Assembly: GCF_020539525.1 (NCBI RefSeq) | Contig: NZ_JACDXX010000006.1 | Location: 124,001-188,000 of the forward strand | DNA length: 64,000 nucleotides | Source: Pseudogemmobacter faecipullorum | Lineage (GTDB): Bacteria > Pseudomonadota > Alphaproteobacteria > Rhodobacterales > Rhodobacteraceae | Direction of reading: 5' to 3' | Part shown: piece by piece, positions 25,597 through 35,598 of the stretch | Position numbering within the stretch: the stretch's first letter is position 1 | Layout: the number at the start of each line of letters is the position of its first letter | The notes under the pieces: model-generated | Database searches by the model: none | The model's input: the letters and a program-made list of their open reading frames with translations, nothing else | What the model was told of the DNA's origin: nothing | Made by a program: the position numbers and the translations under genes

Positions 25597-26490
25597 TCAG
25601 CCGGCGACCGAAGCGGCATGGATCGAATCGACTGCCGCTTGCAGCGTGGCGTCAAACTCGGCTTCCGACTGTTTCGCATTCAGCCCTTCGGAAAGCGCGC
25701 GAGAGAACGAGGCGATCATGCCGCGGTTCTGTGCCAGTTTCGCATTGGCCTCATCGCGCGAATAGCCGCCCGACAATGCCACCAGTTTCAGCACTTTCGG
25801 ATGATCAGCCAGATCGGCATAGAAGTTTGCCACGCTCGGCAGCGAGAGTTTCAGCATCACCTGCTGGCCCTCGGGCAGGGCGTCAAGCTGAGCAAGGATC
25901 TCGCGGCGCAGGATCGCCTCGGCTTCGGCCTTGTCCTGGATGGTGATGGTCACCTCCGGCTCGACGATCGGCATCAGGCCTTTGGCGATGATCTGTTTTG
26001 CCACCTCAAACTGCTGCGCCACCACTTCGGTGATCGCCGCATCATGGGCCGCCGAGACGACCGAGCGCATTTTGGTGCCATAGATGCCAGCGGCCACCGC
26101 CTTGTCGAGCAGGGCGTCCAGCTCGGGCATCGGCTTCATCTTCTGGCAGCCGTTCACCTCATCGGCGAGGCCCTTGTCGATCTTCAGGAAGGGCACGACG
26201 CGGCGCTTGTCCCAGAGATAGGTCGCGGTCGGGATACCGTCGATGGCGCGGTCCATGGTCTGCTCAAACAGGATGGCACCGACCACTTTATCGCCCGCGA
26301 AAGCCGGCGATTTGATGATGCGCGAACGCATGGCATGGACGAGGTCAAACATGCCGGCCTCATCGCTCCAGGCATCGGCCTCGACGCCGTAAAGCTTCAG
26401 CGCTTTCGGGGTCGAGCCGCCCGACTGATCGAGCGCGGCAATAAAGCCATTGCCTCTGGCGATCTGCGCCGTCATTTCTGCCTTGCTCAT
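25597..26490 (-). CDS. Class I fructose-bisphosphate aldolase
   Basis: A 297-aa bacterial class I (Schiff-base) aldolase that cleaves fructose 1,6-bisphosphate to GAP and DHAP. The N-terminus (GFIAALDQSGGSTPKAL) and ILFEQTMDR, VPFLKIDKGL and ALSGGYSRDEAN motifs are those of the class; the Lys in FLKIDKG and the later MLKLSLP segment line the active site. ATG 26490 follows GGAAGGA with a 9-nt spacer. It lies 102 bp downstream of pgk on the same strand. Confidence 0.93.
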   Translation of the reverse strand: MSKAEMTAQIARGNGFIAALDQSGGSTPKALKLYGVEADAWSDEAGMFDLVHAMRSRIIKSPAFAGDKVVGAILFEQTMDRAIDGIPTATYLWDKRRVVPFLKIDKGLADEVNGCQKMKPMPELDALLDKAVAAGIYGTKMRSVVSAAHDAAITEVVAQQFEVAKQIIAKGLMPIVEPEVTITIQDKAEAEAILRREILAQLDALPEGQQVMLKLSLPSVANFYADLADHPKVLKLVALSGGYSRDEANAKLAQNRGMIASFSRALSEGLNAKQSEAEFDATLQAAVDSIHAASVAG

Positions 26491-26530
26491 CGCAATGATC
26501 CTTCCGGAAAATAAACTGTCAGCGGCCGCA

Positions 26531-26569
26531 TAGCGCTTTCGCCCCGGCCGCTGCAATGCTGTTAGCGCC
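26531..26569. promoter_or_regulatory. Two TAGCGC operator-like half/near-palindromes upstream of the aldolase gene
   Basis: TAGCGCTT at 26531-26538 and TTAGCGCC at 26562-26569, about 31 bp apart, 41-79 bp upstream of the aldolase start. They share the TAGCGCTA core found upstream of pgk, which resembles sites of LacI-family central-carbon regulators (CceR/PckR type) in alphaproteobacteria. Assignment is from memory of the motif. Confidence 0.4.
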
Positions 26570-26592
26570 ACCGCCTGCAGAGCAGGCAGGGT

Positions 26593-27783
26593 TCAGGCCA
26601 TAAGCGCTGCCACACCCGGCAGTTCCTTGCCTTCCATCCATTCGAGGAAAGCACCGCCTGCCGTGGAAATAAAGGTGAAATCCCCGGCAGCCCCGGCCTG
26701 ATTCAGTGCCGCCACCGTATCGCCGCCGCCTGCGACCGAGATCAGCGAACCGGCTGCGGTCAGACGCGCGGCCTCTTTCGCGGCAGCCACCGTCGCGGCA
26801 TCAAAAGGTGTCAGCTCAAAGGCGCCGAGCGGGCCGTTCCAGATCAGCGTCGCGCAATGCGCCATCACCGATTTCAGCCTTGCCACGGTCTCGGGGCCGG
26901 CATCGAGGATCATCGCATCCTCAGGGCAGGCCGAGGCCGAGACGATCTGGCTCGGCGCATTGGCCTTAAACTCGCGCGCCACCACCACATCGACCGGCAG
27001 ATGGATCTGGCAGCCTGCGGCTTCGGCTTTTTTCAGGATCTCGCGTGCGGTTTCGGCCATATCGCGCTCGGCGAGGGATTTGCCGACCTCTATGCCCTGG
27101 GCGACGAGGAAAGTATTGGCCATGCCGCCGCCGATGGCGAGGTGATCGACTTTGGCGACCAGATTGCCCAGGAGGTCGAGCTTGGTCGAGACTTTGGCGC
27201 CCCCGACCACCGCGATCACCGGGCGGGCGGGCGTGCCAAGCGCCGCGTCGAGCGCTTTCAGCTCGGCCTCCATCAGTCGGCCTGCGGCATGGGGCAAAGC
27301 GCGGGCCAGGGCTTCGGTTGAGGCATGGGCGCGATGCGCTGCCGAGAAGGCATCATTGACGAAGACATCGCCAAGCGCGGCGAATTCTGCCGCAAGGCCG
27401 GGGTCATTCTTTTCCTCGCCGGCATGGAAACGGGTGTTTTCCAGCAGCACCACATCACCGGGGCCCGCCGCGGCAATCGCGGCTTTGGCCTGCGCACCGA
27501 TGCTTTCGGCCGGGAAGATCACCCTGCGGCCCAGCGAGGCCTCCAGCGCGCCGGCGACCTGGCCGAGGCTCATTTCGGGCACCACCTTGCCTTTGGGGCG
27601 GTCGAAATGCGCCAGCAGCACCACTTTGCCGCCGCGGGCGATAATATCCTCGACCGTGGGGCGGATCTTATCGATGCGGGTGGTGTCGCTGACCTGACCA
27701 TTATCCATTGGCACATTGATATCCACGCGGGTCAGGACCGTCTTGCCGGCAAGAGCGATGTCATCGAGCGTTTTCCAGGCCAT
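26593..27783 (-). CDS. pgk: Phosphoglycerate kinase
   Basis: A 396-aa monomeric kinase interconverting 1,3-bisphosphoglycerate and 3-phosphoglycerate. N-terminal [20 protein letters not shown] is the PGK signature; [28 protein letters not shown] and the C-terminal [12 protein letters not shown] nucleotide-binding loop are intact. The ribosome-binding site AAGGAATCCGAT precedes ATG 27783. Its upstream region carries a TAGCGCTA palindrome. Confidence 0.96.
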   Translation of the reverse strand: MAWKTLDDIALAGKTVLTRVDINVPMDNGQVSDTTRIDKIRPTVEDIIARGGKVVLLAHFDRPKGKVVPEMSLGQVAGALEASLGRRVIFPAESIGAQAKAAIAAAGPGDVVLLENTRFHAGEEKNDPGLAAEFAALGDVFVNDAFSAAHRAHASTEALARALPHAAGRLMEAELKALDAALGTPARPVIAVVGGAKVSTKLDLLGNLVAKVDHLAIGGGMANTFLVAQGIEVGKSLAERDMAETAREILKKAEAAGCQIHLPVDVVVAREFKANAPSQIVSASACPEDAMILDAGPETVARLKSVMAHCATLIWNGPLGAFELTPFDAATVAAAKEAARLTAAGSLISVAGGGDTVAALNQAGAAGDFTFISTAGGAFLEWMEGKELPGVAALMA

Positions 27784-27836
27784 ATCGGATTCCTTCGTGG
27801 TTTCTGCGGTGGTTTTGCTGTGGTTTCTGCCGCCGT

Positions 27837-27844
27837 TAGCGCTA
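27837..27844. promoter_or_regulatory. TAGCGCTA operator-like palindrome upstream of pgk
   Basis: An 8-bp perfect palindrome, flanked T..G, within GTTAGCGCTAGCAC, 54 bp upstream of the pgk start. It matches the core of LacI-type sites (CceR/PckR-like) that control glycolytic genes in alphaproteobacteria; two related sites precede the aldolase gene. Confidence 0.45.
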
Positions 27845-27987
27845 GCACTTACCGCTTTTCCGGGTTTTCGCGCAATTCTTTCGGCGACATTTGCGCCCTC
27901 GTCAACCGATCACGCCATTAGCCCTTCCCCTTACAGTGACTCCCGGCTACCTTCCGCGCCATTCAAAAGCCTGCAAGGGAAGCACAA

Positions 27988-28497
27988 ATGGCCGAGATCA
28001 AGGATCCTGAGAACACCATCATCCTCACGCTGAAAGACGGCGAAGTGGTGATCGAGCTTCTCCCGGATGTCGCCCCCAAACATGCCGAGCGTATGAAGCA
28101 GCTCGCACGCGACAAGGCCTATGACAATGTCGCCTTCCATCGCGTGATCGAGGGTTTCATGGCCCAGACCGGCGATGTTGAACATGCCAATATGGAAAAA
28201 GACTATAACCCGCGCCGCTCGGGCACGGGCGGGTCGCAATATGATGATCTGCCGGCAGAATTCTCGAAACTGCCGCATGACCGTGGTTCGATCGGCGCCG
28301 CACGCTCGGCCAATCCGAACTCGGCCAACAGCCAGTTCTTCATCAACTTCAAGGACAACCATTTCCTCAATGGCCAGTATACCGTTTACGGCCGGGTCAT
28401 ATCGGGCATGGAATTTGTCGATAAAATCACCCGTGGCGAGCCGCCGGTCTCGCCGGACCGCATGATCACTGTCCGGGTGGCTGCAGATGTTGCGTAA
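27988..28497 (+). CDS. Cytosolic cyclophilin-type peptidyl-prolyl isomerase
   Basis: A 169-aa cyclophilin without a signal peptide. Core motifs include AFHRVIEGFMAQTGD (catalytic Arg in FHRV), GSIGAARSANPNSANSQFFI and the final GQYTVYGRVISGMEFVDKI. It catalyses proline cis/trans isomerisation in protein folding. It overlaps the next gene by 11 bp, a tandem pair of cytosolic and exported paralogues. AAGGGA precedes the start. Confidence 0.93.
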   Translation: MAEIKDPENTIILTLKDGEVVIELLPDVAPKHAERMKQLARDKAYDNVAFHRVIEGFMAQTGDVEHANMEKDYNPRRSGTGGSQYDDLPAEFSKLPHDRGSIGAARSANPNSANSQFFINFKDNHFLNGQYTVYGRVISGMEFVDKITRGEPPVSPDRMITVRVAADVA

Positions 28498-29179
28498 AAT
28501 CGCAGCCCTCACCCTCGCTATGGCCGCTCCGGCCATGGCGCAGGTCGGGGATGGGCCGGGCCCGAATCTGGTGATCGAGATCGCCGGCGAGGCCAATGGC
28601 CGTGTCGTCATCGACCTCGCCGCGGAAACCGCGCCGAAACATGTGGCGCAGATCGTCGCCCTGGCGAAAGAGGGGGCCTATGATGGCGTCGTCTTCCACC
28701 GGGTGATCGAGGGCTTTATGGCCCAGACCGGCGATGTGCAGTTCGGCAAGCCCGACAGCCTGAAAGCCACGATCGAGGCCATGCCGAAAGGTCAGGCCGA
28801 GGGCACGGTGCTGCATGACGGGATGGAAATTCCGCTGCAATATATCGGCCCCGGCATGGGCGGCTCGCATCTGCCCGATATCGAGGCAGAATTCGGTCCG
28901 ACGCCCTTTGATCCGGGCGTGGTCGGCATGGCGCGCAGCCAGGATCCGAACTCGGCCAACAGCCAGTTCTTCATCATGTTCGCCCCGGGCTACTCGCTGA
29001 ATGGCCAGTATACTGTGGTCGGTCGCGTGATCGAGGGCATGGATGTGGTCAATAAGATCAAGCGCGGCGCCCCGGAGGCCAATGGTGCGGTGGCAGAAAC
29101 CCCCGATGTGATGGTGAAAGTCACGGTCGAGGGCGAGGCGGCAGCAGCTCCGGCTGAGGCTGAGGCCCCGGCGCAATAA
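28487..29179 (+). CDS. Periplasmic cyclophilin-type peptidyl-prolyl isomerase
   Basis: A 230-aa cyclophilin with a cleavable signal peptide (MLRKIAALTLAMAAPAMA, cut before QVGDG). The body repeats the motifs of the upstream gene (VFHRVIEGFMAQTGD, SANSQFFIMFA) but carries an insert of about 30 residues (KATIEAMPKGQAEG..PLQYIGPGMGGSHLP) and an Ala/Glu/Pro-rich tail. It probably acts on exported proteins. The start codon lies inside the end of the first cyclophilin gene. Confidence 0.92.
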   Translation: MLRKIAALTLAMAAPAMAQVGDGPGPNLVIEIAGEANGRVVIDLAAETAPKHVAQIVALAKEGAYDGVVFHRVIEGFMAQTGDVQFGKPDSLKATIEAMPKGQAEGTVLHDGMEIPLQYIGPGMGGSHLPDIEAEFGPTPFDPGVVGMARSQDPNSANSQFFIMFAPGYSLNGQYTVVGRVIEGMDVVNKIKRGAPEANGAVAETPDVMVKVTVEGEAAAAPAEAEAPAQ

Positions 29180-29204
29180 GCGCTGGACGCAGGTCTGAGA
29201 ACAG

Positions 29205-29233
29205 AAAAAGGGGCCCTTTGCGGGCCCCTTTTT
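29205..29233 (+). terminator. Intrinsic terminator after the cyclophilin pair
   Basis: AAAAAGGGGCCC (29205-29216), 5-nt loop, GGGCCCCTTTTT (29222-29233). With A and T on opposite sides it could work in both directions, also for the convergent tyrS. Confidence 0.92.
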
Positions 29234-29287
29234 AAATTTTGCGATCTCTGGTCCCGGCCCGCCTCAGCGGCGGGCGCGGGAGGGGGG

Positions 29288-30619
29288 TCAGCCCAGAACC
29301 ACCAGGGCGTGGCGCTTCTTGCCTGCGGTCAGCTTGACCGGCTGCGCCAGATCGGCGGCGCTCAGGCGCAGACCGGCATCGCTCAGCACCTCGTCATTCA
29401 TCTTCGCGCCGCCCTCCTGGAACAGGCGCTTGGCATCTTTGCTAGATGCTGCCAGTCCTGTCTGCACGAACAATTTGAGAACAGGTATTCCTTCGTTCAC
29501 GTCATCTAAGCTAACGACGAAAGATGGCAAAGAAAGGCCAATGATTTCGTGCAGCATGTCGAGGGTTAGTGGCCCATTTCCCCTAGCGGTCTTAACTTTT
29601 TCAATGATGTCTGGATCGATTATGCTGACGCCGCTGAACGCTTCGCGCGCCGTGGCCTCGGCGGCTTTCGCCGCCTCTTCGCCATGCAGCAAAGCGGTTG
29701 CCAGATTGGCGAGGATCACCTTGGCCTCATTGATCTCGCTGCCCTGCAGGGCGGCCAGACGGTCGCATTCCTCAACCGGCAGTTCGGTGAAGATCTTCAG
29801 GAAGCGGCCGACATCGGCATCGGTGGTATTGCGCCAGAACTGCCAGAACTCATAGGGCGAGAGCATCTGGTCATTCAGCCAGACCGCGCCATTGGCGCTC
29901 TTGCCCATTTTGCGGCCGTCCGAAGTGGTCAAGAGCGGCGTGGTCAGGCCCCAGATCTGCTGGTCAATCACCCGGCGCGTCAGATCGACGCCATTGACGA
30001 TATTGCCCCACTGATCCGAGCCGCCCATCTGCAAAACACAGCCATAGCGGCGGTTCAGCTCGAGGAAGTCATAGGCCTGCAGGATCATATAGTTGAATTC
30101 GAGGAACGACAGCGACTGCTCGCGGTCGAGACGCGATTTCACGCTCTCAAACGACAGCATGCGATTGACCGAGAAATGGCGGCCAATATCGCGCAGGAAT
30201 TCGAGATAATTAAGATTATCCAGCCATTCCGCATTATTGAGCATGATAGCATCGGTCGGGCCGTCGCCATAGCTGAGGTATTTCGCGAAGACCCGGCCCA
30301 TGCCGGCAATATTCTCATCGATCTTTTCCGGGGTCAGCAGCGGGCGCTCATCCGAGCGGAACGAGGGGTCGCCCACTTTGGTGGTGCCGCCGCCCATCAG
30401 GGTGATCGGTTTATGGCCGGTCTTCTGCAGCCAGCGCAGAACCATGATATTCATCAGATGGCCGACATGCAGCGAGGCGGCAGTGGCATCATAGCCGATA
30501 TAGGCGGGGACGACGCCCTTGATCAGAGCCTCGTCAAGCGCCTGATAATCCGTGCAGTCGGCGACAAAGCCGCGCTCGAACATCACGCGCAGGAATTCGG
30601 ATTTCGGATGGTAAACCAT
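29288..30619 (-). CDS. tyrS: Tyrosyl-tRNA synthetase
   Basis: A 443-aa class I synthetase charging tRNA-Tyr. The HIGH-type motif is HVGHL in [21 protein letters not shown] is KMGKS in [15 protein letters not shown], and the C-terminal S4 RNA-binding domain starts around [25 protein letters not shown] 30619 was chosen as the usual [11 protein letters not shown] start; the longer frame to 30700 would overlap the divergent anmK. A segment near the 3' end (29461-29640) has about 46% GC and codons unlike the rest of the gene. Confidence 0.95.
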   Translation of the reverse strand: MVYHPKSEFLRVMFERGFVADCTDYQALDEALIKGVVPAYIGYDATAASLHVGHLMNIMVLRWLQKTGHKPITLMGGGTTKVGDPSFRSDERPLLTPEKIDENIAGMGRVFAKYLSYGDGPTDAIMLNNAEWLDNLNYLEFLRDIGRHFSVNRMLSFESVKSRLDREQSLSFLEFNYMILQAYDFLELNRRYGCVLQMGGSDQWGNIVNGVDLTRRVIDQQIWGLTTPLLTTSDGRKMGKSANGAVWLNDQMLSPYEFWQFWRNTTDADVGRFLKIFTELPVEECDRLAALQGSEINEAKVILANLATALLHGEEAAKAAEATAREAFSGVSIIDPDIIEKVKTARGNGPLTLDMLHEIIGLSLPSFVVSLDDVNEGIPVLKLFVQTGLAASSKDAKRLFQEGGAKMNDEVLSDAGLRLSAADLAQPVKLTAGKKRHALVVLG

Positions 30620-30684
30620 GGTGTGCCCCGCGCTCTCGTGCAAATAGTGGAGGCGGTATAGCGGGGCGGGGGTAAAAGGGAAAG

Positions 30685-31797
30685 ATGCGCAAAGACGCAT
30701 GGAAAAAAGGCCCGGTCTGGGCGCTTGGCACCATGTCGGGCACCTCGCTCGATGGGGTGGATGCGGCGATGATCCGTACCGATGGCCATCAGGTGCTGGA
30801 ATTTGGCCCCTCGGCCTTCCGCCCCTATAGTGCCGCAGAGCAGGCGGTGCTGCGGCGCGCGCTCGGGCGCTGGCCGGGCGAGGCGGGGGTGGCTGAGGCC
30901 GCCGAAGTGGTCGAGACCGCCCATGCCGAGCTGCTGGCCCGTTTTGAGGGCGCCGATCTGATCGGCTTTCACGGCCAGACCCTGGCGCATGAGCCGGGCG
31001 GGCGCGGCACGCATCAGGCCGGGAGTGGCGCTTTGCTGGCCGAATTCACCCGGCTGCCGGTGGTCTGGGATTTTCGCAGCTCGGATGTGGCGCTTGGCGG
31101 CCAGGGTGCGCCGCTCGCGCCCTATTACCATTTTGCTCTGGCAAAACAGATGGGCGCGGCCGAGCCGCTGGCCTTCCTCAACCTTGGCGGCGTCGGCAAT
31201 CTGACCTGGATTGACCCGGGCCTGCCCGGGCCTGAGAGCGAGGGCGCGCTGCTGGCCTTTGACACTGGCCCGGCCAATGCGCCGATCAATGATCTGATCC
31301 AGGCCCGGCTCGGCCTCAGCCATGATGAAGGCGGTAAGATCGCGGCAAAGGGGCGGGTGAAACGGGCTTTGCTCGAGGCCTTCCTGAAACACAGCTATTT
31401 TCTGAAAATGCCGCCGAAATCGCTCGACCGTGATGCTTTCACGGGCCTGGTTCAGGCGGTGAAAAAGCTCGACACCCCGGCGGCGGCGGCAACGCTCACG
31501 GCGGCAGCCGTATCGGCCGTGGCAAAGGGGGCAGAGCATTTCCCCAGACCGGTCTCGCAACTGCTGGTCTGCGGCGGCGGGCGGCATAATCCGGTGCTGA
31601 TGAAGGGCCTCGCCCGGCAATTGCGCTGCGCGGTGCAGCCGGTCGAGGCGGCGGGCTTTGACGGCGATATGCTCGAGGCCCAGGCCTTTGCCTATCTGGC
31701 GGTGCGGGTGGCCATGGGCCTGCCGACCTCCGGGCCTTCGACCACCGGGGTGGCGGCCAATGTCGGCGGCGGCCAGGTCAGCCGCCCGGCGGGATAA
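30685..31797 (+). CDS. anmK: Anhydro-N-acetylmuramic acid kinase
   Basis: A 370-aa ASKHA-fold kinase that phosphorylates and opens 1,6-anhydroMurNAc released during peptidoglycan turnover. The N-terminal [15 protein letters not shown] signature, [31 protein letters not shown] and the late [12 protein letters not shown] are all present. It is divergent from tyrS with only 65 bp between starts. GGGAAAG precedes the ATG. Confidence 0.95.
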   Translation: MRKDAWKKGPVWALGTMSGTSLDGVDAAMIRTDGHQVLEFGPSAFRPYSAAEQAVLRRALGRWPGEAGVAEAAEVVETAHAELLARFEGADLIGFHGQTLAHEPGGRGTHQAGSGALLAEFTRLPVVWDFRSSDVALGGQGAPLAPYYHFALAKQMGAAEPLAFLNLGGVGNLTWIDPGLPGPESEGALLAFDTGPANAPINDLIQARLGLSHDEGGKIAAKGRVKRALLEAFLKHSYFLKMPPKSLDRDAFTGLVQAVKKLDTPAAAATLTAAAVSAVAKGAEHFPRPVSQLLVCGGGRHNPVLMKGLARQLRCAVQPVEAAGFDGDMLEAQAFAYLAVRVAMGLPTSGPSTTGVAANVGGGQVSRPAG

Positions 31798-31904
31798 GGC
31801 CTGGCTCCGGTCTGGTTCAGACCTTTTCCGGCGACCCGGGATGCTGATTGTGGCAGACTGGGGGCTGTCGGACCGGCAGGGCTGAGCCAGGGGAGGGCGC
31901 CGCT

Positions 31905-32396
31905 GTGGAGATCGCAAAAAACACCATCTGCATCTGGTATGATAAAGACGCCGAGGCGGCGGCGCGCTTTTATGCCGGGGTGATACCGGATTCCAGCCTC
32001 GGCAAGCTGTATCACGCGCCAGTCGATTACCCCGGCGGCAAAAAGGGCGATGTGCTGACCGTCGGCTTTACCATCGCTGGTATCCCCTGTTTCGGGATAA
32101 ACGGCGGCCCTGCCTTTCCGCAGACCGAGGCTTTCTCGTTTCAGATCGCCACCGAGGATCAGGCCGAAACCGACCGGCTCTGGCATGCCATTGTCTCAAA
32201 TGGCGGCCAGGAAAGCGAATGCGGCTGGTGTAAGGATCGCTGGGGCGTCAGCTGGCAGTTTACGCCACGCACTCTGACCGAGGCGCTGGCCGCGGGGGGC
32301 GAGGAGGCGGCGCGTGCCATTGCCGCGATGATGACGATGCGCAAAATCGATGTGGCGGCGATTGACGCGGCGCGGCGCGGCGAAGGCCCCGGCTGA
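31905..32396 (+). CDS. PhnB-like VOC (glyoxalase superfamily) protein
   Basis: A 163-aa protein of the PhnB / 3-demethylubiquinone methyltransferase-like VOC family: ICIWYDKDAEAAARFYAGVIPDSS at the start, GIPCFGINGGPAFPQTEAFSFQI and CGWCKDRWGVSWQFTPRTL. These are beta-alpha-beta-beta-beta folds; no specific reaction is established. GTG 31905 has GGGAGGG 7 nt upstream and matches the usual family length. Confidence 0.82.
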   Translation: MEIAKNTICIWYDKDAEAAARFYAGVIPDSSLGKLYHAPVDYPGGKKGDVLTVGFTIAGIPCFGINGGPAFPQTEAFSFQIATEDQAETDRLWHAIVSNGGQESECGWCKDRWGVSWQFTPRTLTEALAAGGEEAARAIAAMMTMRKIDVAAIDAARRGEGPG

Positions 32397-32525
32397 TCCG
32401 GGCAGAGCCTGGAGCAGAGAAACCAGGGCAGGGGGGGCGGTGCTTCGGTCCTGGCTGAAGCGCTCTGGCGCGGCGGCCGGGGCCATCCGGCCTGCACCGA
32501 CCGGACCCCTCAGGCTGAGATGAAA

Positions 32526-32547
32526 ACAGGCGCCCGAAGGCGCCTGT
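32526..32547 (-). terminator. Intrinsic terminator of the transketolase gene
   Basis: ACAGGCGCC (32526-32534), tetraloop (TTCG when read on the minus strand), GGCGCCTGT (32539-32547), followed on the minus strand by TTTTC. Confidence 0.8.
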
Positions 32548-32571
32548 CTTAGCTGAGAATAAAGGACCGGC

Positions 32572-34587
32572 TCAGAGCAGGGCTTTGGCTTTTTCAGCCG
32601 CAGCCTCGGCGGTGATGCCGAATTCTTTATAGAGACGCTCATAGGGGGCCGAAGCGCCGAAGGAGGACATGCCGACGAAATCGGCTTTGGTGTCACGGCC
32701 ACGCTCACCCAGCAGGAAACGATCCCAGGGCAGACGCACCCCGGCTTCAATCGCCACGCGCACCGGGCCGGCCGGCAGCACTTTTTTGCGGTAGGCTTCG
32801 TCCTGCTCGGCAAACAGCTCCATCGAGGGAACCGAGACCACGCGGGTGCCGATGCCCTGCGACTGCAGCAGCTCGCGTGCCGCCATGGCGATTTCCACTT
32901 CCGAGCCCGAAGCCATCAGGATCACCTGACGCTTGCCCTCGGCCTCGGCCAGAATATAGGCGCCTTTGGCGGTCATATTCTGCGCGGTATAGGTCTTGCG
33001 CACCGCGACCAGGTTCTGCCGCGACAAAGCCATGACCGAAGGCGTTGCCTTACGGGTGAAAGCGATCTCCCAGGCCTCGGCCACTTCGGTCAGATCGGCC
33101 GGACGGAACACCAGGGTGTTCGGCGTCGCGCGCGAGATCGCCAGATGTTCAACCGGCTGGTGGGTCGGGCCATCCTCGCCCAGACCGATCGAATCATGGG
33201 TCATGACATAGACCACCGGCAGACCCATCAGCGCCGAAAGACGCATCGAGGGGCGCGCGTAATCGGTGAAGGCCATGAAGGTGCCCGAATAGGGACGGAA
33301 GCCGCCATGCAGAGCCATGCCGTTCATCGCCGCGGCCATGCCGTGCTCACGGATGCCCCAGTACATGTAACGGCCCTTGCGGCTGTCGATGTCAAAGGCG
33401 CCCAGATCCGCGGTTTTGGTATTGTTCGAGCCGGTCAGGTCAGCCGAGCCGCCGAAGGTCTCGGACAGGATCGGGTTGATCACATTCAGCACTTTTTCCG
33501 AAGCCGAGCGGGTGGCCAGTTTCGGCTGATCGGCTGCGGCCTGCTTTTTCAGCGTGCGGATGGCGGCAGCCAGCTTGGCAGGGGCTTCCAGCGCGAAGCT
33601 GCGCTCGAACTCGGCTTTCTTGCCGGCGGGCAGAGCGGCGAAACGGGTTTCCCATTCGGCACGCGCAGCCGCGCCCGGCTTGCCGAGGCTTTCCCACCAG
33701 GTTTTGATCTCGGCCGGGATCTCAAAGGCGGCATAGGGCCAGCCATAGCCTTCTTTGGCGGCAGCCATCTGCGCCTTATCGGTCAGCGCGCCATGGCCCT
33801 TGGAAGTGTCCTGGGCGGCATGGCCGAGGGCGATATGGGTTTTGCAGTCGATCAGCGCCGGACGCGGCGACTTTTTCGCCTCGGTGATGGCGCGGTCGAT
33901 ATCTTCCGGATCATGGCCGTCGCAATGGAACACATCCCAGCCCGAAGCGGCAAAGCGGGCGCGCTGGTCGGTCACATCCGAGAGCGAGACCTTACCGTCG
34001 ATGGTGATGTCGTTATTGTCCCAGAGCACGATCAGGCGCGACAGTTTCTGACGGCCGGCAATGCCGATGGCTTCCTGGCTGACGCCTTCCATCAGGCAGC
34101 CGTCGCCTGCGATCACATAGGTGAAGTGATCCTGGACTTTGGCCCCATAACGGGCGCGCAGGTTCTCTTCGGCCATGGCAAAGCCAACAGCGTTCGAAAT
34201 GCCCTGGCCGAGCGGGCCGGTGGTGGTCTCGACGCCCGAGACATGGCCATATTCCGGGTGACCGGCGGTGATGGCGCCCCACTGGCGGAAGTTTTTGATC
34301 TGCTCGAGGGTGACATCCTCATAGCCGGTCAGATGCAGCAGCGCATAGATCAGCATCGAGCCGTGACCGGCCGAGAGGATGAAACGGTCGCGATCCGGCC
34401 AGCGCGGGGCTTTGGGATCGAATTTCAGGTGCTTTGAGAACAGCACGGTCGCTACATCGGCCATGCCCATCGGCATGCCGGAGTGACCGGAATTGGCGGC
34501 GGCAACCGCATCAAGCGCCAGAGTACGGATCGCGCTGGAGCGCATCCAGTGATCGGGGTGGCGGGCACGGAGCGTTGCAATATCCAC
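32572..34587 (-). CDS. tkt: Transketolase
   Basis: A 671-aa TPP enzyme exchanging two-carbon units in the pentose phosphate and Calvin cycles. TPP motif [14 protein letters not shown]-terminal [16 protein letters not shown], and [20 protein letters not shown] are conserved. I chose GTG 34587 (protein starting [13 protein letters not shown]) because AAGGA lies 10 nt upstream; a TTG at 34608 would add 7 residues. It is transcribed away from the zauP-zapA unit. Confidence 0.94.
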   Translation of the reverse strand: MDIATLRARHPDHWMRSSAIRTLALDAVAAANSGHSGMPMGMADVATVLFSKHLKFDPKAPRWPDRDRFILSAGHGSMLIYALLHLTGYEDVTLEQIKNFRQWGAITAGHPEYGHVSGVETTTGPLGQGISNAVGFAMAEENLRARYGAKVQDHFTYVIAGDGCLMEGVSQEAIGIAGRQKLSRLIVLWDNNDITIDGKVSLSDVTDQRARFAASGWDVFHCDGHDPEDIDRAITEAKKSPRPALIDCKTHIALGHAAQDTSKGHGALTDKAQMAAAKEGYGWPYAAFEIPAEIKTWWESLGKPGAAARAEWETRFAALPAGKKAEFERSFALEAPAKLAAAIRTLKKQAAADQPKLATRSASEKVLNVINPILSETFGGSADLTGSNNTKTADLGAFDIDSRKGRYMYWGIREHGMAAAMNGMALHGGFRPYSGTFMAFTDYARPSMRLSALMGLPVVYVMTHDSIGLGEDGPTHQPVEHLAISRATPNTLVFRPADLTEVAEAWEIAFTRKATPSVMALSRQNLVAVRKTYTAQNMTAKGAYILAEAEGKRQVILMASGSEVEIAMAARELLQSQGIGTRVVSVPSMELFAEQDEAYRKKVLPAGPVRVAIEAGVRLPWDRFLLGERGRDTKADFVGMSSFGASAPYERLYKEFGITAEAAAEKAKALL

Positions 34588-34890
34588 GGGAGCCGGTTCC
34601 TTGTGCAATGATAGCGGAAACAGGACTGCCTCTAGTCGGCACCGGACCCAAGATCAAGCCGCGTGCCGGTGTTTTGCCGCTGCCCCGGCAGGAAATGGAG
34701 CTTGTCACCGGCGGAAACGGCCTGGCACCGGCTCGCGCAAATGACAGGAAACTTGTCAGCGGGGCTTTCGCCTGCGAATCGCGCGGGTTATCCTTTGGCA
34801 AAAGGTGCTGCTAAGTACCTGATAACACGGGAAGGGCAGGGCGCGAATGCGCCGCCCCGATTTGAGCGTGAAGGAGTGCGAGGGGCAGAT

Positions 34891-35598
34891 ATGCAGGAAA
34901 TCGTCGAATACGAACGTCGGATCACTGCCGCGCTGAAGCGAATTGAGGCAGGGATAGAGACGGTTTCCGTTGCAAATGCAGCCCGTGCCCGTGCTGAGGC
35001 CGAGGTGAGAACCGAGGCCGAGGCCCGGATCGCGGCGGAAAGCCGCGCCAGAACCGCTGAGGCCGAGGCCGAGGCCGCACGGGGCGAGGCTGCCGCTGCA
35101 CAGGGGCAGGCCGCACAGGCAAAGGGCGAGGCTGCCGCCGCCCGGGCTGAAGCCGATTCTGCCCGGGGCGAGGCCGAGGCCGCTGTTGCCGCCGCCGCAG
35201 CGGCCGCTGCCGCAGTAGTGCCCGCACCGGAGCCGGAGCCCGAACCCACCCGTAACGAGCCGATCCTCGCCAAGATGCGCGAGCGCCTGCAGGAGGCGCG
35301 CGAGCGTGAGGCGGTGATGCGGGCCGAATTTGAGAAAAAGCTCGCCGAAACCACCGCCCAGCTCGACAGCCAGGGCCTGGAGGCGGCCCGGCTGCGCCGC
35401 GTCGTTGGCACGCTGACCGCCGAGCTGGGGCGTCTGCGCGAAGCCGCAGCGGCGGGGCTGAGCGATCCGACGCTGATCAACCGCGCCATGCTGGCCGAGC
35501 TTGACGCCCTGCGCGCGGCGCGTCTTGCTGAAACGGCCGAGCTTGAAGAAATTTCCGCCGCCCTCGACACCCATCTGCAGGAGGTCGCAAATGCCTGA
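34891..35598 (+). CDS. Coiled-coil protein upstream of ZapA (ZauP-like)
   Basis: A 235-aa protein that is almost entirely coiled coil, with long Ala/Glu/Arg repeats (residues 35-115, including runs of AEAEAA and a Pro/Glu stretch PAPEPEPEPT) and a second coiled coil from about residue 125 to the end. It immediately precedes zapA and overlaps it by 8 bp. In Caulobacter the corresponding gene encodes ZauP, a partner of ZapA that tightens the Z-ring; I infer the same role from position and architecture. ATG 34891 follows GAGGGG by 5 nt. Confidence 0.75.
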   Translation: MQEIVEYERRITAALKRIEAGIETVSVANAARARAEAEVRTEAEARIAAESRARTAEAEAEAARGEAAAAQGQAAQAKGEAAAARAEADSARGEAEAAVAAAAAAAAAVVPAPEPEPEPTRNEPILAKMRERLQEAREREAVMRAEFEKKLAETTAQLDSQGLEAARLRRVVGTLTAELGRLREAAAAGLSDPTLINRAMLAELDALRAARLAETAELEEISAALDTHLQEVANA

